Notes: generated by a model from the letters alone, not told the origin. A stretch of DNA of 50,357 bases from an uncultured Endomicrobiia bacterium (GCA_937936785.1 CALDDQ010000016.1:1-50357); one strand, 5' to 3'; positions 35,179 through 43,171 are shown, numbered from the stretch's first letter. Program-made: numbers and translations.

Positions 35179-35532
35179 ATGAAACGTTTTTTAGCATATC
35201 TTCTAAGATGGCAGTTAAGCACTCCTATATTGTGGATAGTAGTTCGCCAACTTGGTTCAGGACTATGGCAAACTGTCATTGCTAACCTTATTGGTGGAAC
35301 AATTTTTTACTGGGTTGACAAGTTCATTTTTACATCAAAATATTTTGAAGTTTGGTATTATAAAGAAAATGGAAAATGTGACAATTGTGGCAAGGAAACA
35401 GAAGTGCGTCGTCTCGTAAAAACACCAAATTATGACAGAATCTCTGCTAAACCAGTATTTTTATGTATAGAATGTTCAAAAAAAAAATTAGATGAACTTA
35501 AAAAAAGAGGCGTTAATGTTATAGGAGTATAA
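35179..35532 (+). CDS. small membrane protein with a C-terminal zinc-ribbon-like motif
   Basis: The 117-residue protein has two hydrophobic stretches (about residues 12-25 and 31-52; LRWQLSTPILWIVVRQLGSGLWQTVIANLIGGTIFYWVDKFIF). A cytosolic tail with paired cysteines follows: CDNCGKE and, 30-odd residues later, CIEC, typical of a treble-clef or zinc ribbon. No named family is recognised. It ends 3 bases before purE and is likely in one transcript with it, but no functional link is known. Confidence 0.75.
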   Translation: MKRFLAYLLRWQLSTPILWIVVRQLGSGLWQTVIANLIGGTIFYWVDKFIFTSKYFEVWYYKENGKCDNCGKETEVRRLVKTPNYDRISAKPVFLCIECSKKKLDELKKRGVNVIGV

Positions 35533-35535
35533 AAT

Positions 35536-35982
35536 ATGGAAAAAGTTATAATAATAATGGGATCAAAATCAGACAAAGAACATTGTGATAAAATTATAGA
35601 GACATTGAGCAAACTAAAAATTAGCACCCAGTCACACGTAGCGTCTGCACACAAAACTCCACTAAAAGTTCTTGAAATTTTAAGGAAAATAAACAAAACC
35701 GCCAACGCCGTTATTATAACCGTAGCAGGAAGATCTAATGCTTTAAGCGGGTTTGTAGATGCAAACACTCATCTTCCAGTTCTTGCTTGTCCACCTTATT
35801 CAGAAAAGTTCGCTGGTCTTGACATTTTGTCAACAATAAGGATGCCCTCGGGTGTTGCTCCTATGCTGGTTTTAGAGCCGGAATCAGTCGCACTTGCTGC
35901 AGCAAAAATTTTAGCTCTAACAAGTGCTTCACTAAAAAAACGAATCATTGATTATCAAAACAAAATAAAAGAAAATATTTAA
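35536..35982 (+). CDS. purE: class II AIR carboxylase PurE
   Basis: The 148-residue protein has IIMGSKSDKEHCDKI, ASAHKTP, ITVAGRSNALSGFVDANTHLPVLACPPYSE and IRMPSGVAPMLVLEPESVALAAAKIL. The AGRSNALSGFVD, ACPP and RMPSG...VLEP blocks match class II PurE (Treponema denticola PurE and the animal PAICS domain). Class I has AGAGGAAHLPGM in the same place. Class II enzymes carboxylate AIR directly with CO2 to CAIR, so PurK is not needed. purC for the next step is at 20.7 kb. The length is normal for class II without extra domains. Confidence 0.92.
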   Translation: MEKVIIIMGSKSDKEHCDKIIETLSKLKISTQSHVASAHKTPLKVLEILRKINKTANAVIITVAGRSNALSGFVDANTHLPVLACPPYSEKFAGLDILSTIRMPSGVAPMLVLEPESVALAAAKILALTSASLKKRIIDYQNKIKENI

Positions 35983-36015
35983 AACCATACCATATTGCAA
36001 AATATATCATTTGAA

Positions 36016-36768
36016 ATGAACTTAAAATCTTTTTGGAAAAATTTGGCAATATTAATAGGTATTTTGACACTACAAATAACTCACGGTTTTTGCGAAGAAA
36101 ATTTTCAACTAAAACTTATTATAAAAGATTTTAGAAACAATTACAAAGGTTGGGTAAAAATTTATTTTTCTTCATGTTCCAAAAATAGCAATTGTTTTTT
36201 TAGTGAAATAGATGGTGTTGACAATTTTTTTGTCAACCCAACAAATGAAACTACAAAATATTGTGCTGCAATATTTTCTGACACAGACCTACCTTTCTGG
36301 TTTTTTTCCGGGAAATCAAAAACTCATGAATTAGAGTTTTTTGATGACAATTTTTTACCACTAAATTCTAAATTCCTGCTATATAGTAACGAAGGAAAAT
36401 ATATTGTTGAAACAAATAACTCAGGAGAAACATTTTATATTACCTGGACATCTCCTAAAATGCTAAAAAAAAATGTCTCTTTGCCAGTTTTGATAGGACA
36501 GGTTCTCACCCCGGGAAATATCAGATACCTGATAAAAAATATGGATTTTAAAACTAAATCAAAAAAGGTTTTTTATCTTTTAGATAAGTTTAAACTTGAA
36601 TACAAAAAAATTACAATTTATACCACCGGAAAAACTTTTTTTAATAACAAAGGATATTACCGGATTAACATTGATCTAAATATTATTGGCAAATTTTATT
36701 TCTTGGTAGATGATGATTTCAATATTGTTTACGGAGAAGGTATGGGGATTAAGGTTTTATCTGAATAA
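36016..36768 (+). CDS. secreted/periplasmic protein of unknown function
   Basis: The ATG at 36016 gives a 250-residue protein with a typical signal peptide (KSFWKNLAILIGILTLQITHGFC). A TTG start at 35995 would lengthen it before the signal and is less likely. The rest is beta-rich with recurring aromatic strands (ELEFFDDNFLPLNSKFLLYSNEGKYIVETN, GYYRINIDLNIIGKFYFLVDDDFNIVYGEG), somewhat like DUF3108-type periplasmic proteins, but I cannot assign a family. It follows purE by 33 bases. It may be the last gene of that transcript. Confidence 0.65.
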   Translation: MNLKSFWKNLAILIGILTLQITHGFCEENFQLKLIIKDFRNNYKGWVKIYFSSCSKNSNCFFSEIDGVDNFFVNPTNETTKYCAAIFSDTDLPFWFFSGKSKTHELEFFDDNFLPLNSKFLLYSNEGKYIVETNNSGETFYITWTSPKMLKKNVSLPVLIGQVLTPGNIRYLIKNMDFKTKSKKVFYLLDKFKLEYKKITIYTTGKTFFNNKGYYRINIDLNIIGKFYFLVDDDFNIVYGEGMGIKVLSE

Positions 36769-36816
36769 GAGAAATTACTAATTGAAAAATTATGAGTATT
36801 ACTATGTGACATTATA

Positions 36817-37102
36817 ATTCCTTTTTGACCTTCTTATTTTATTTAAATGGAGCATATCTTGGATACACCGACTACATAAATGGCACTGCATGGATTGTTG
36901 AAATGGCTGGACATTTTACTTGAAATGGCAGATGATATTTGATAGTGTTATATATAATTCTGCAAGAATAATTTTTTCAGAATCTAACAATCATATATCA
37001 ATAAACCACTTAAACTTTATTGACAAATCAATCGATTTAGATCCAAACTCTGAAAATGATATTGAGATTAGTCAAGCAACAAATCTTGGTTTTTCTGCAT
37101 AG
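36817..37102 (+). pseudogene. decayed coding fragments, possible surface-protein remnant
   Basis: One frame (about 36817-36924) reads FLFYLNGAYLGYTDYINGTAWIVEMAGHFT then a stop. A different frame, 36920-37102, gives 60 residues with Asn/Ser/Ile-rich text (SARIIFSESNNHISINHLNFIDKSIDLD). The composition resembles a repeat-rich surface protein, but nothing is identifiable. Without ribosome site or promoter it is most likely debris beside the parS sites. Confidence 0.35.
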
Positions 37103-37258
37103 AACAAAAAATCATTATACTTTCAGTATTCCTTGTTTATGCATCAAACTATCAAACTGGTCCATGGTTGAGTTTATCAGTTTGGTTATGTGTTCTGATA
37201 TTGCATAAAACTACTCTGTTGAAGTATTAACTCCGGGAAGATCACTTTAGCAAAAAAA

Positions 37259-37274
37259 TGTTTCACGTGAAACA
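37259..37274. promoter_or_regulatory. parS site 1
   Basis: A perfect 16-base palindrome TGTTTCACGTGAAACA, identical to the bacterial parS consensus bound by ParB (Spo0J). It lies about 190 bases from the 3' end of mnmG. Confidence 0.93.
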
Positions 37275-37411
37275 TTAAAACAAAATTCCAGAAACAAGAT
37301 CACAAAAGTTGCATCCCATTGTGAGATAATTGAATATCACTAAAAAAATAATTGGCAATGTCATATACTGTTTAAAAGTCAAACCTGTTTTTATTGATAC
37401 TTCACAAAAAA

Positions 37412-37427
37412 AGTTTCACGTGAAACA
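37412..37427. promoter_or_regulatory. parS site 2
   Basis: AGTTTCACGTGAAACA has the perfect 14-base core GTTTCACGTGAAAC. It is 153 bases from site 1, close to 14.5 helical turns. ParB would load and spread from this pair. Confidence 0.92.
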
Positions 37428-37464
37428 AAAAAAAATTTAATACAACAATTTTTGTAATCATTTA

Positions 37465-39351
37465 CTATTTTGAAGTATTATATTTTTTCAAATAAACCAG
37501 TAGCACTGATATATCTGCAGGTGTGACACCAGAAATTCTTGATGCCTGGCCTATGGTTCTTGGCTTAAACTTGTCCAACTTAATCTGTGCTTCTTTCAAC
37601 AAACCTTTTATTTTGAAGTAGTCAATTGTTTCTGGAATTTTTTTGTTTTCAAGCCTGCGCTGTTTTTCTATTTCAACCATTTGTTTTTTTATATAGCCAG
37701 AATATTTTATCTGCACCCATACTTGTTCCAACAACTTTTCCTTGTTCCAACGACAATTTGTTTTTTCATCAAAATCTAATTTTTCTATAAACTGACACAA
37801 ATCTTTTTCTTTAACAACATCTGTCAATTTTTTCCCTTGCTGAATCATCCCAAATACTTGTTCGTCTTTTTTGTTTTTATTTTTTTTGTTTAAAAAATCA
37901 ATAATATTTTTTATTTGTTCCCTGTAGGTTGAAAAATATTTATACTGTTCTCCTCCTACCAGACCAAACTTGTACCCATAGTCAATCAATCTGAGGTCAG
38001 CGTTGTCTGTTCTTAACATTAACCTATGTTCTGCACGTGAAGTAAACATTCTGTACGGATCCATTACTCCTTTTGTCACCAAATCATCAATTAAAACTCC
38101 AATATATGCTTCATCACGGTTCAATATAAACTCTTCTTTTCCTCTTAATTTTAACACTGCATTAATGCCAGCCATTAAACCCTGTGCTGCAGCTTCTTCG
38201 TAACCTGTAGTACCATTAACTTGTCCTGCAAAATATAATCCTTGAACAATTTTTGTTTCCATTGAAGGATTAATTTGTGTAGGTGGATAGAAATCATATT
38301 CTATAGCATAACCATAACGTAAAATTTCTGCGTTCTCACACCCAACAATTGATCTTACCAGTTGTTCTTGCACATCTTCTGGCAAACTTGTTGATATTCC
38401 ATTGCAATAATACTCATTCGTGTTATATCCTTCAGGTTCCAAAAATATCTGATGTCTGTCTTTGTCTTTGAACCGAACAACTTTATCTTCTATTGAAGGA
38501 CAATATCGTGGACCTATACCTTTTATTATTCCGCAATATAACGGAGACCGATCAAGATTTTGTAAAATAATTTTGTGTGTGTTTTCATTGGTATAAGTAA
38601 TCCAGCACGGAAGCTGGTTTTGTGTAATTTGTGTAGTAAAATGTGAAAACGGAACTGGTGGAAAATCGCCATACTGTGGTTCAAGTTTTGAAAAATTTAT
38701 TGTTCTACCATTAATTCTTGGTGGAGTACCAGTTTTCAACCGTCCAACTTCAAACCCGAGATCTTTTAAACATTTAGAAATTCCTGTAGACGCAAATTCT
38801 CCCATACGACCAGAAGAAAAATTTTTTAGTCCTATATGAACAACTCCGTTTAAGAATGTTCCCGTGGTAAGTATTACTGCTTTTGAAAAAAATCGTAGTC
38901 CTGTTTTTGTTTCAACACCTTCAATTTTATCATTTTTTACTAACAAATTTTCAACCTCTGCTTGAAGCAAGGTTAAGTTATTTTCTTTTTCTAAACTTTG
39001 TTTCATATACATCTTGTAATAAAGTTTATCACACTGTGCTCTGGGAGACCACACTGCAGGACCCTTTGATTTGTTTAACATTCTAAATTGTAATCCTGCC
39101 TTATCTGCAATCTTACCCATTTCGCCTCCTAAGGCATCAATCTCACAAACTAACTGTCCTTTTGCAACTCCGCCTATAGCAGGATTACAAGACATCTGCG
39201 CGATTGTATCCAAATTCATTGTTAACAATAATGTTTTTGCTCCCATACGCGCAGAAACTAACGCAGATTCACACCCGGCATGTCCAGCACCAACTACTAT
39301 TATATCATAAAACTGTTGGTATGAATTTTCTTCTAATTTGTCTTTTTTCAT
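37465..39351 (-). CDS. mnmG: tRNA uridine-5-carboxymethylaminomethyl modification enzyme MnmG
   Basis: The 628-residue protein has an FAD motif IIVVGAGHAGCESALVSARMGAKTLLLT. The MnmG/GidA signatures follow: MSCNPAIGGVAKGQLVCEIDALGGEMG, LRTGTFLNGVVHIG-type (ILTTGTFLNGVVHIGLKNFSSGRMGE), GLKTGTPPRI-type (GRLKTGTPPRING) and SRAEHRLMLRTDNADLRL. The C-terminal helical domain ends ASRISGVTPADISVLLVYLKK. With MnmE it modifies wobble U34 of several tRNAs. It is full length. mnmG commonly lies near oriC with parAB and rsmG; here it neighbours two parS sites, though parA, parB and rsmG are not in the window. Confidence 0.96.
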   Translation of the reverse strand: MKKDKLEENSYQQFYDIIVVGAGHAGCESALVSARMGAKTLLLTMNLDTIAQMSCNPAIGGVAKGQLVCEIDALGGEMGKIADKAGLQFRMLNKSKGPAVWSPRAQCDKLYYKMYMKQSLEKENNLTLLQAEVENLLVKNDKIEGVETKTGLRFFSKAVILTTGTFLNGVVHIGLKNFSSGRMGEFASTGISKCLKDLGFEVGRLKTGTPPRINGRTINFSKLEPQYGDFPPVPFSHFTTQITQNQLPCWITYTNENTHKIILQNLDRSPLYCGIIKGIGPRYCPSIEDKVVRFKDKDRHQIFLEPEGYNTNEYYCNGISTSLPEDVQEQLVRSIVGCENAEILRYGYAIEYDFYPPTQINPSMETKIVQGLYFAGQVNGTTGYEEAAAQGLMAGINAVLKLRGKEEFILNRDEAYIGVLIDDLVTKGVMDPYRMFTSRAEHRLMLRTDNADLRLIDYGYKFGLVGGEQYKYFSTYREQIKNIIDFLNKKNKNKKDEQVFGMIQQGKKLTDVVKEKDLCQFIEKLDFDEKTNCRWNKEKLLEQVWVQIKYSGYIKKQMVEIEKQRRLENKKIPETIDYFKIKGLLKEAQIKLDKFKPRTIGQASRISGVTPADISVLLVYLKKYNTSK

Positions 39352-39575
39352 CTGAAAATTGTTTAAAACAAAAACTTTTTTATTTTAAAACATTTTTATT
39401 ATTGAAAAAGAAATTTTTTTTATATAATTAGTATTTTTAGAACACAATTTTTATTGTAAAATATAAAATCGGTCAAAAAAAAACAACACTATTTTTTTAG
39501 TATACATTATTTAGTTCCAAAATTAAACAGTTTTATTTAATTATTCCTTGATAAAAATTTGTAAGAAATTTTTTA
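39352..39575. other. divergent promoter region between mnmG and the CDF gene
   Basis: An A+T-rich spacer between divergent genes that must hold both promoters. No consensus pair stands out. Confidence 0.4.
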
Positions 39576-40514
39576 ATGAACAAAACAAAAAAACTATTAC
39601 TAATTTTAATTTTTAATTTTGGTTTAATGTTAGCAGAACTTATCGGTGGTGTTCTCAGTAACAGTTTAGCGTTAATTGCTGACGCAGGACATATGTTAAC
39701 AGATTCTTTGGCTATTTTGTTAAGTTATTTCGCAATTATTATATCTCAAAAACCGCCTAATGACAAGAAAACTTTTGGTTATTACAGAGCAGAAATTATT
39801 GTTTCTTTGATAAATGGATTATCTTTGTTGTTGATATCAGGATACATTTTTTACGAAGCTGTTAGTAGATTTTTAAATCCGCTAAAAATAAAAGTGGACA
39901 TACTTTTAACAATTGGTATAATAGGTTTTATTGGTAACTTGATTGGTGTAATTTTACTAAAAAATGAAAGCAAAGAAAATCTAAACATTCGTGGTGCATT
40001 TTTACATCTTCTATCAGATACAATGTCTTCTTTAGGTGTAATTGTTGGTGGAATAATTGTTTATTATACAAAATTTTATATTTTAGATTCTATGATAGGA
40101 ATTTTGATTGCAGGGATAGTATTAAGAGGTGCTATAGGTTTAATTCTTGAATCTGGAGAAATACTTTTAGAATCTACACCAAAAGATGTTTCTTTAGACA
40201 AATTACAATCTGAAGTAAAAAAACTTACTGGTGTAAAGGATATTCACGATATTCATGTTTGGACAATATCATTAAACAAACGTGCTCTAAGTGCTCACAT
40301 ATTATTAAATAATATCTCAGTAAGAGAGAGTCAAGAAATTGTGTTTAAAGTTAAAGATGTTTTATATAAAAAATTTAATATTAGTCATACAACATTAGAA
40401 GTAGAGTGTATAGATTGTAAAGATAGTATTTGTGAATATAAAAATGGTTCTATTAACATTTTTATTTTAGTGTGGGCTTGTTTTTTTTGTTTACAGAATC
40501 TAAATATTTTTTAG
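39576..40514 (+). CDS. CDF-family cation efflux transporter (zinc-type)
   Basis: The 312-residue protein has six membrane helices with the CDF metal motifs LIADAGHMLTDSLA (helix II, HxxxD) and FLHLLSDTMSSLGV (helix V, HxxxD). A cytosolic C-terminal domain follows (VKDIHDIHVWTISLNKRALSAHI), typical of the CzcD/ZitB branch exporting Zn2+ in exchange for protons. The C-terminus has an unusual Cys-containing stretch (CIDCKDSIC) followed by a hydrophobic tail (INIFILVWACFFCLQNLNIF) that ordinary CDFs lack. It may be an extra helix or a readthrough after stop loss. A ZIP transporter gene follows after 16 bases. Confidence 0.9.
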   Translation: MNKTKKLLLILIFNFGLMLAELIGGVLSNSLALIADAGHMLTDSLAILLSYFAIIISQKPPNDKKTFGYYRAEIIVSLINGLSLLLISGYIFYEAVSRFLNPLKIKVDILLTIGIIGFIGNLIGVILLKNESKENLNIRGAFLHLLSDTMSSLGVIVGGIIVYYTKFYILDSMIGILIAGIVLRGAIGLILESGEILLESTPKDVSLDKLQSEVKKLTGVKDIHDIHVWTISLNKRALSAHILLNNISVRESQEIVFKVKDVLYKKFNISHTTLEVECIDCKDSICEYKNGSINIFILVWACFFCLQNLNIF

Positions 40515-40530
40515 GGGTTTAAAAAATTTA

Positions 40531-41250
40531 ATGAATTTTACATCTATATTTTTTTATTCTTTAATTGCTGGTATTTCAACAATATTTGGGACAATAATTG
40601 TTTTTTATAAAGAATCTTGGGCAAAAAAAAATTCTGTGTTTTTAATAAGTTTTGCTGCTGGTGTTATGTTAACAATATCATTTCTATACCTTATACCAGA
40701 AGCAAATGAATTGTTTGATAAAGTATGGTTTTCTACTTTTATTGGATTCTTAATTTTTTATGTATTACAAAATATTTTAATGTTTCATGCATGCAATGAA
40801 GTAGAATGTTCCATACATCACATTGGCACATTATCTGCTATAGGTTTAACAATACATTCCTTGCTTGACGGTGTTGCAATTGTAGCTGGGTTTGAAGCTA
40901 ATTATAATTTAGGAATACTTACAACAATTGCAATTTTGTTACACGAAATTCCTGAAGGACTTTGTATTACTGGCATATTATTTCATTCAAAAGTATCAAA
41001 AACAAAAATATGGTTATTCTCTATCATTGTTGCTATATCAACACCTTTAGGAGCGATTTTTTCTTTCTTTTTTTTAAAAAATATTTCAAAAAACATTTTG
41101 GGGTTCCTGTTATCTTTCACTGCGGGATCGTTTATTTATCTTGCCACGGCAGATCTTATTCCTGAAACACATAAAAAACATCACCTATTAAATACTCTAT
41201 TTTTTTTCTTAGGTATTGTATTAGTAATTTTAGTTAGCAAAATTTTATAA
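40531..41250 (+). CDS. ZIP-family divalent metal transporter
   Basis: The 239-residue protein has about eight hydrophobic helices. It has the ZIP signature in helix IV (TIHSLLDGVAIVAGFEANYNLG) and helix V (LLHEIPEGLCITGILFHSKV), which carry the binuclear metal ligands. ZIP proteins move Zn2+ or Fe2+ into the cytosol. Pairing with a CDF exporter in one unit gives a two-way zinc homeostasis module, although the metal is inferred. No Zur-like site was recognised upstream of the pair. Confidence 0.88.
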   Translation: MNFTSIFFYSLIAGISTIFGTIIVFYKESWAKKNSVFLISFAAGVMLTISFLYLIPEANELFDKVWFSTFIGFLIFYVLQNILMFHACNEVECSIHHIGTLSAIGLTIHSLLDGVAIVAGFEANYNLGILTTIAILLHEIPEGLCITGILFHSKVSKTKIWLFSIIVAISTPLGAIFSFFFLKNISKNILGFLLSFTAGSFIYLATADLIPETHKKHHLLNTLFFFLGIVLVILVSKIL

Positions 41251-41301
41251 ACTGGTAATTCTGTTAATTTTTAATTATTTCATAAATACAAAGAAAATTA
41301 G

Positions 41302-41325
41302 AATTGTTTAAAGTTGTAGTTTTTT
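41302..41325. repeat. direct repeat flanking the FecR/lipoprotein pair, left copy
   Basis: A 24-base sequence starting AATTGTTTAAAGTTG recurs exactly at 42976-42999. The 224-base gap between the ZIP and FecR-domain genes shows nothing else clear. Confidence 0.8.
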
Positions 41326-41473
41326 TCCTGTTTTAGTCAAATATTGTAGAACTGGGCTTTTGTAAAATCAATTTCTACCAAATTGTTTATTTGTTGATTT
41401 TCGAAAACTAATTTTGTATCACAAGGCAAACCTAAAAGAATCTATTTTTTGTTTAAAACACTGAAAAATTTTT

Positions 41474-42427
41474 ATGAAAAAAAGTATTTTTATATTTTTT
41501 ATTATTTTAATTTTCATAATTTCTAAATCTTCTGCAGAAAAAGAGGAAAAAAATTTTAGTAAATTTTTTGAAGGCAAATGGCAGGGTAATCTTAGGGGAT
41601 ACATCTGGAATAAAAATGAAGTAAGTATAAATTTTACAATAGAATATCTTGGAGATTACTTATCAGGTGATGCAATTCTTTATCCTTTTGGATTACAAGG
41701 AACAGGTTCTTTTGTTTTTAAAACTGAGGAAGGATATTACAATACAATTAAAAACAATTCATTTAAAAACACCGACCTCGGATTTAACCTTTTATTTGAT
41801 GTTGGTGAATCACCACATATCACACTACCTGTTGTCAGTTGTTTTTTAACAGAACCACTAAATTGCGAATTTGATTTAGAAAATTCTGTTGTTAATATTA
41901 ACCATATTTATGAACAAATAGATAAAGTTAACGGTGTGGTTTTTAGATTTTCAGTCCAAGGAAAAATTTATAAAATAGAAAAAATTAAAAAATTTTTTCC
42001 ACGAGACATAAAACCTAACGAACTAATCCGCACTAACGAAAAAACTCAATATGAAATTATAATGCCTTCAAAAGATATAATTAAAATTGCTCAAAATACC
42101 AACGCGGTGATCAAATCAGAAAGTTTAATGGAAATAATTAAAGGGAAAATTCATAACATAATTACAAAACTTAAACCAAAAACAAAGTTTGAAGTTCACA
42201 CTCCCACTTCAGTTATTGGTGTTCGTGGAACCAAATATGAAATAGAAGTAGAAGATGATGGCAGCACTACTGTAAAAGTTTTTGATGGTGAGATAGAATT
42301 TTCTGATAAAAAAATGGTAAGAACTGTTTTGGTTAAAAAGAACCATAAGTCTGTCATTAAACCAAATAGTTTACCATCAGAACAATTATCTATTGATGAA
42401 ATAAAGATCTTAAAATGGTGGGAATAA
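41474..42427 (+). CDS. secreted FecR-domain protein
   Basis: The 317-residue product has a signal peptide (KKSIFIFFIILIFIISKSSA). An unassigned beta-rich N-terminal region (about 25-190) follows, including GKWQGNLRGYIWNKNEVSINF. The FecR-like domain at residues ~200-300 reads IKIAQNTNAVIKSESLMEIIKGKI, FEVHTPTSVIGVRGTKYEIEVEDDGSTTVKVFDGEIEF. FecR domains of this periplasmic type occur in envelope or adhesion-linked proteins, and no sigma factor or TonB receptor is nearby, so iron sensing is unlikely. It is followed by the Ig-like lipoprotein gene, and the pair is bracketed by a 24-base direct repeat. Confidence 0.8.
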   Translation: MKKSIFIFFIILIFIISKSSAEKEEKNFSKFFEGKWQGNLRGYIWNKNEVSINFTIEYLGDYLSGDAILYPFGLQGTGSFVFKTEEGYYNTIKNNSFKNTDLGFNLLFDVGESPHITLPVVSCFLTEPLNCEFDLENSVVNINHIYEQIDKVNGVVFRFSVQGKIYKIEKIKKFFPRDIKPNELIRTNEKTQYEIIMPSKDIIKIAQNTNAVIKSESLMEIIKGKIHNIITKLKPKTKFEVHTPTSVIGVRGTKYEIEVEDDGSTTVKVFDGEIEFSDKKMVRTVLVKKNHKSVIKPNSLPSEQLSIDEIKILKWWE

Positions 42428-42428
42428 A

Positions 42429-42441
42429 TTTGGTGCGGGAA
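42429..42441 (+). repeat. left arm of a 13-base inverted repeat bracketing the lipoprotein gene
   Basis: TTTGGTGCGGGAA here and its exact inverse complement TTCCCGCACCAAA at 42945-42957 lie just before and just after the lipoprotein gene. The arms are G+C-rich for this region, so chance is unlikely. Confidence 0.8.
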
Positions 42442-42446
42442 CAAAA

Positions 42447-42457
42447 AAGGAGGTGAT
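42447..42457 (+). promoter_or_regulatory. orphan perfect Shine-Dalgarno sequence
   Basis: AAGGAGGTGAT is fully complementary to the usual 16S rRNA 3' end, but no ATG, GTG or TTG start stands at the normal distance. The lipoprotein gene starts 65 bases further on behind its own AGGGGGA. It may be a ribosome standby site or the remnant of a lost start. Confidence 0.55.
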
Positions 42458-42521
42458 AAAAAATTTAATACAATACCACTTAAACATAATAATTGAATAT
42501 ACACTATTAGGGGGATAAAAC

Positions 42522-42926
42522 ATGAAAAATAAAATTATAATATCAATATTTACTTTATTTATAGTTGCATTACTAGTTAGTTGTTCTGGAATACCAAAAA
42601 TGAATATACCCTCAATCAAAAAATCTACATTAGCAAAAATTCTAGTATATGTTGGTGAAGTACCACTTGGTGAATCTGGACGTTCTGCCGATGGGAAAGA
42701 AATAAATAAAGGTGCCTCAATCGTATTTACTGCGCAAGGACGTGATACAGAAGGTAATCCTATTATAGTAAATCCAACTTGGACGCCCAGTAAACCAGGA
42801 ATTGTTGAGATTACACCTATGACTGGTTCTAAAGTATTCGTTAAAGGATTAAAAGAAGGAACAGTTGATATCCTAGTAGAATATGATGGTGTAAAGAAAA
42901 CAATAGAACTTATTTCTGTAAGATAA
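42522..42926 (+). CDS. lipoprotein with a bacterial Ig-like (Big2) domain
   Basis: The 134-residue protein has a lipoprotein signal (IISIFTLFIVALLVSC with lipobox LVSC at residue ~21). The mature part has an Ig-like Big_2-type pattern: GASIVFTAQGRDTEGNPIIVNPTWTPSKPGIVEITPMTGSKVFVKGLKEGTVDILVEYDGVKKTIEL. Such domains mediate adhesion or surface assembly. AGGGGGA precedes the ATG. Its gene is enclosed by a 13-base inverted repeat. It is likely a partner of the upstream FecR-domain protein (context inference). Confidence 0.82.
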   Translation: MKNKIIISIFTLFIVALLVSCSGIPKMNIPSIKKSTLAKILVYVGEVPLGESGRSADGKEINKGASIVFTAQGRDTEGNPIIVNPTWTPSKPGIVEITPMTGSKVFVKGLKEGTVDILVEYDGVKKTIELISVR

Positions 42927-42944
42927 TAAAAATTATAAAAAATT

Positions 42945-42957
42945 TTCCCGCACCAAA
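42945..42957 (+). repeat. right arm of the 13-base inverted repeat
   Basis: This is the exact inverse complement of 42429-42441. In the lipoprotein mRNA the two arms could pair over a distance of about 500 bases. Confidence 0.8.
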
Positions 42958-42975
42958 AACAATAGAGATGTAAAA

Positions 42976-42999
42976 AATTGTTTAAAGTTGTAGTTTTTT
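42976..42999. repeat. direct repeat flanking the FecR/lipoprotein pair, right copy
   Basis: Identical over 24 bases to 41302-41325. The enclosed segment is about 1.65 kb. Confidence 0.8.
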
Positions 43000-43086
43000 A
43001 TTTTTGGTTAAATAAAATGAATAATATTACAGATGTTCAGATGTTGACCCTTGCTAAAAACAATTTTACCCGTTACAGTTTATTCC

Positions 43087-43159
43087 TGGAGCTGATGGGA
43101 TTTGAACCCACGACCCCCACGTTGCCGACGTGGTGCTCTCCCAACTGAGCTACAGCCCC
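43087..43159 (-). tRNA. tRNA-Ala (anticodon GGC)
   Basis: On the minus strand the 73-base gene folds as a full cloverleaf. It has acceptor GGGGCTG/CAGCTCC, D arm GCTC/GAGC, anticodon stem CCACG/CGTGG with loop TCGGCAA, T arm GTGGG-TTCAAAT-CCCAT and discriminator A. The anticodon GGC reads GCU/GCC alanine codons. CCA is not encoded. Confidence 0.95.
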
Positions 43160-43171
43160 GCTATTTGTTTC

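Larger units (their letters stand above)
37103..37464. other. non-coding region holding two parS sites
   Basis: Apart from the two parS palindromes there is no gene-like frame. I see no DnaA boxes here. Confidence 0.5.

Noticed and set aside
35995-36015. TTG start for the secreted protein after purE
   Set aside because: It would add residues ahead of a normal signal peptide; ATG 36016 fits better.
37103-37464. The parS strip as the replication origin itself
   Set aside because: No DnaA boxes are found in it. parS can lie many kilobases from oriC.
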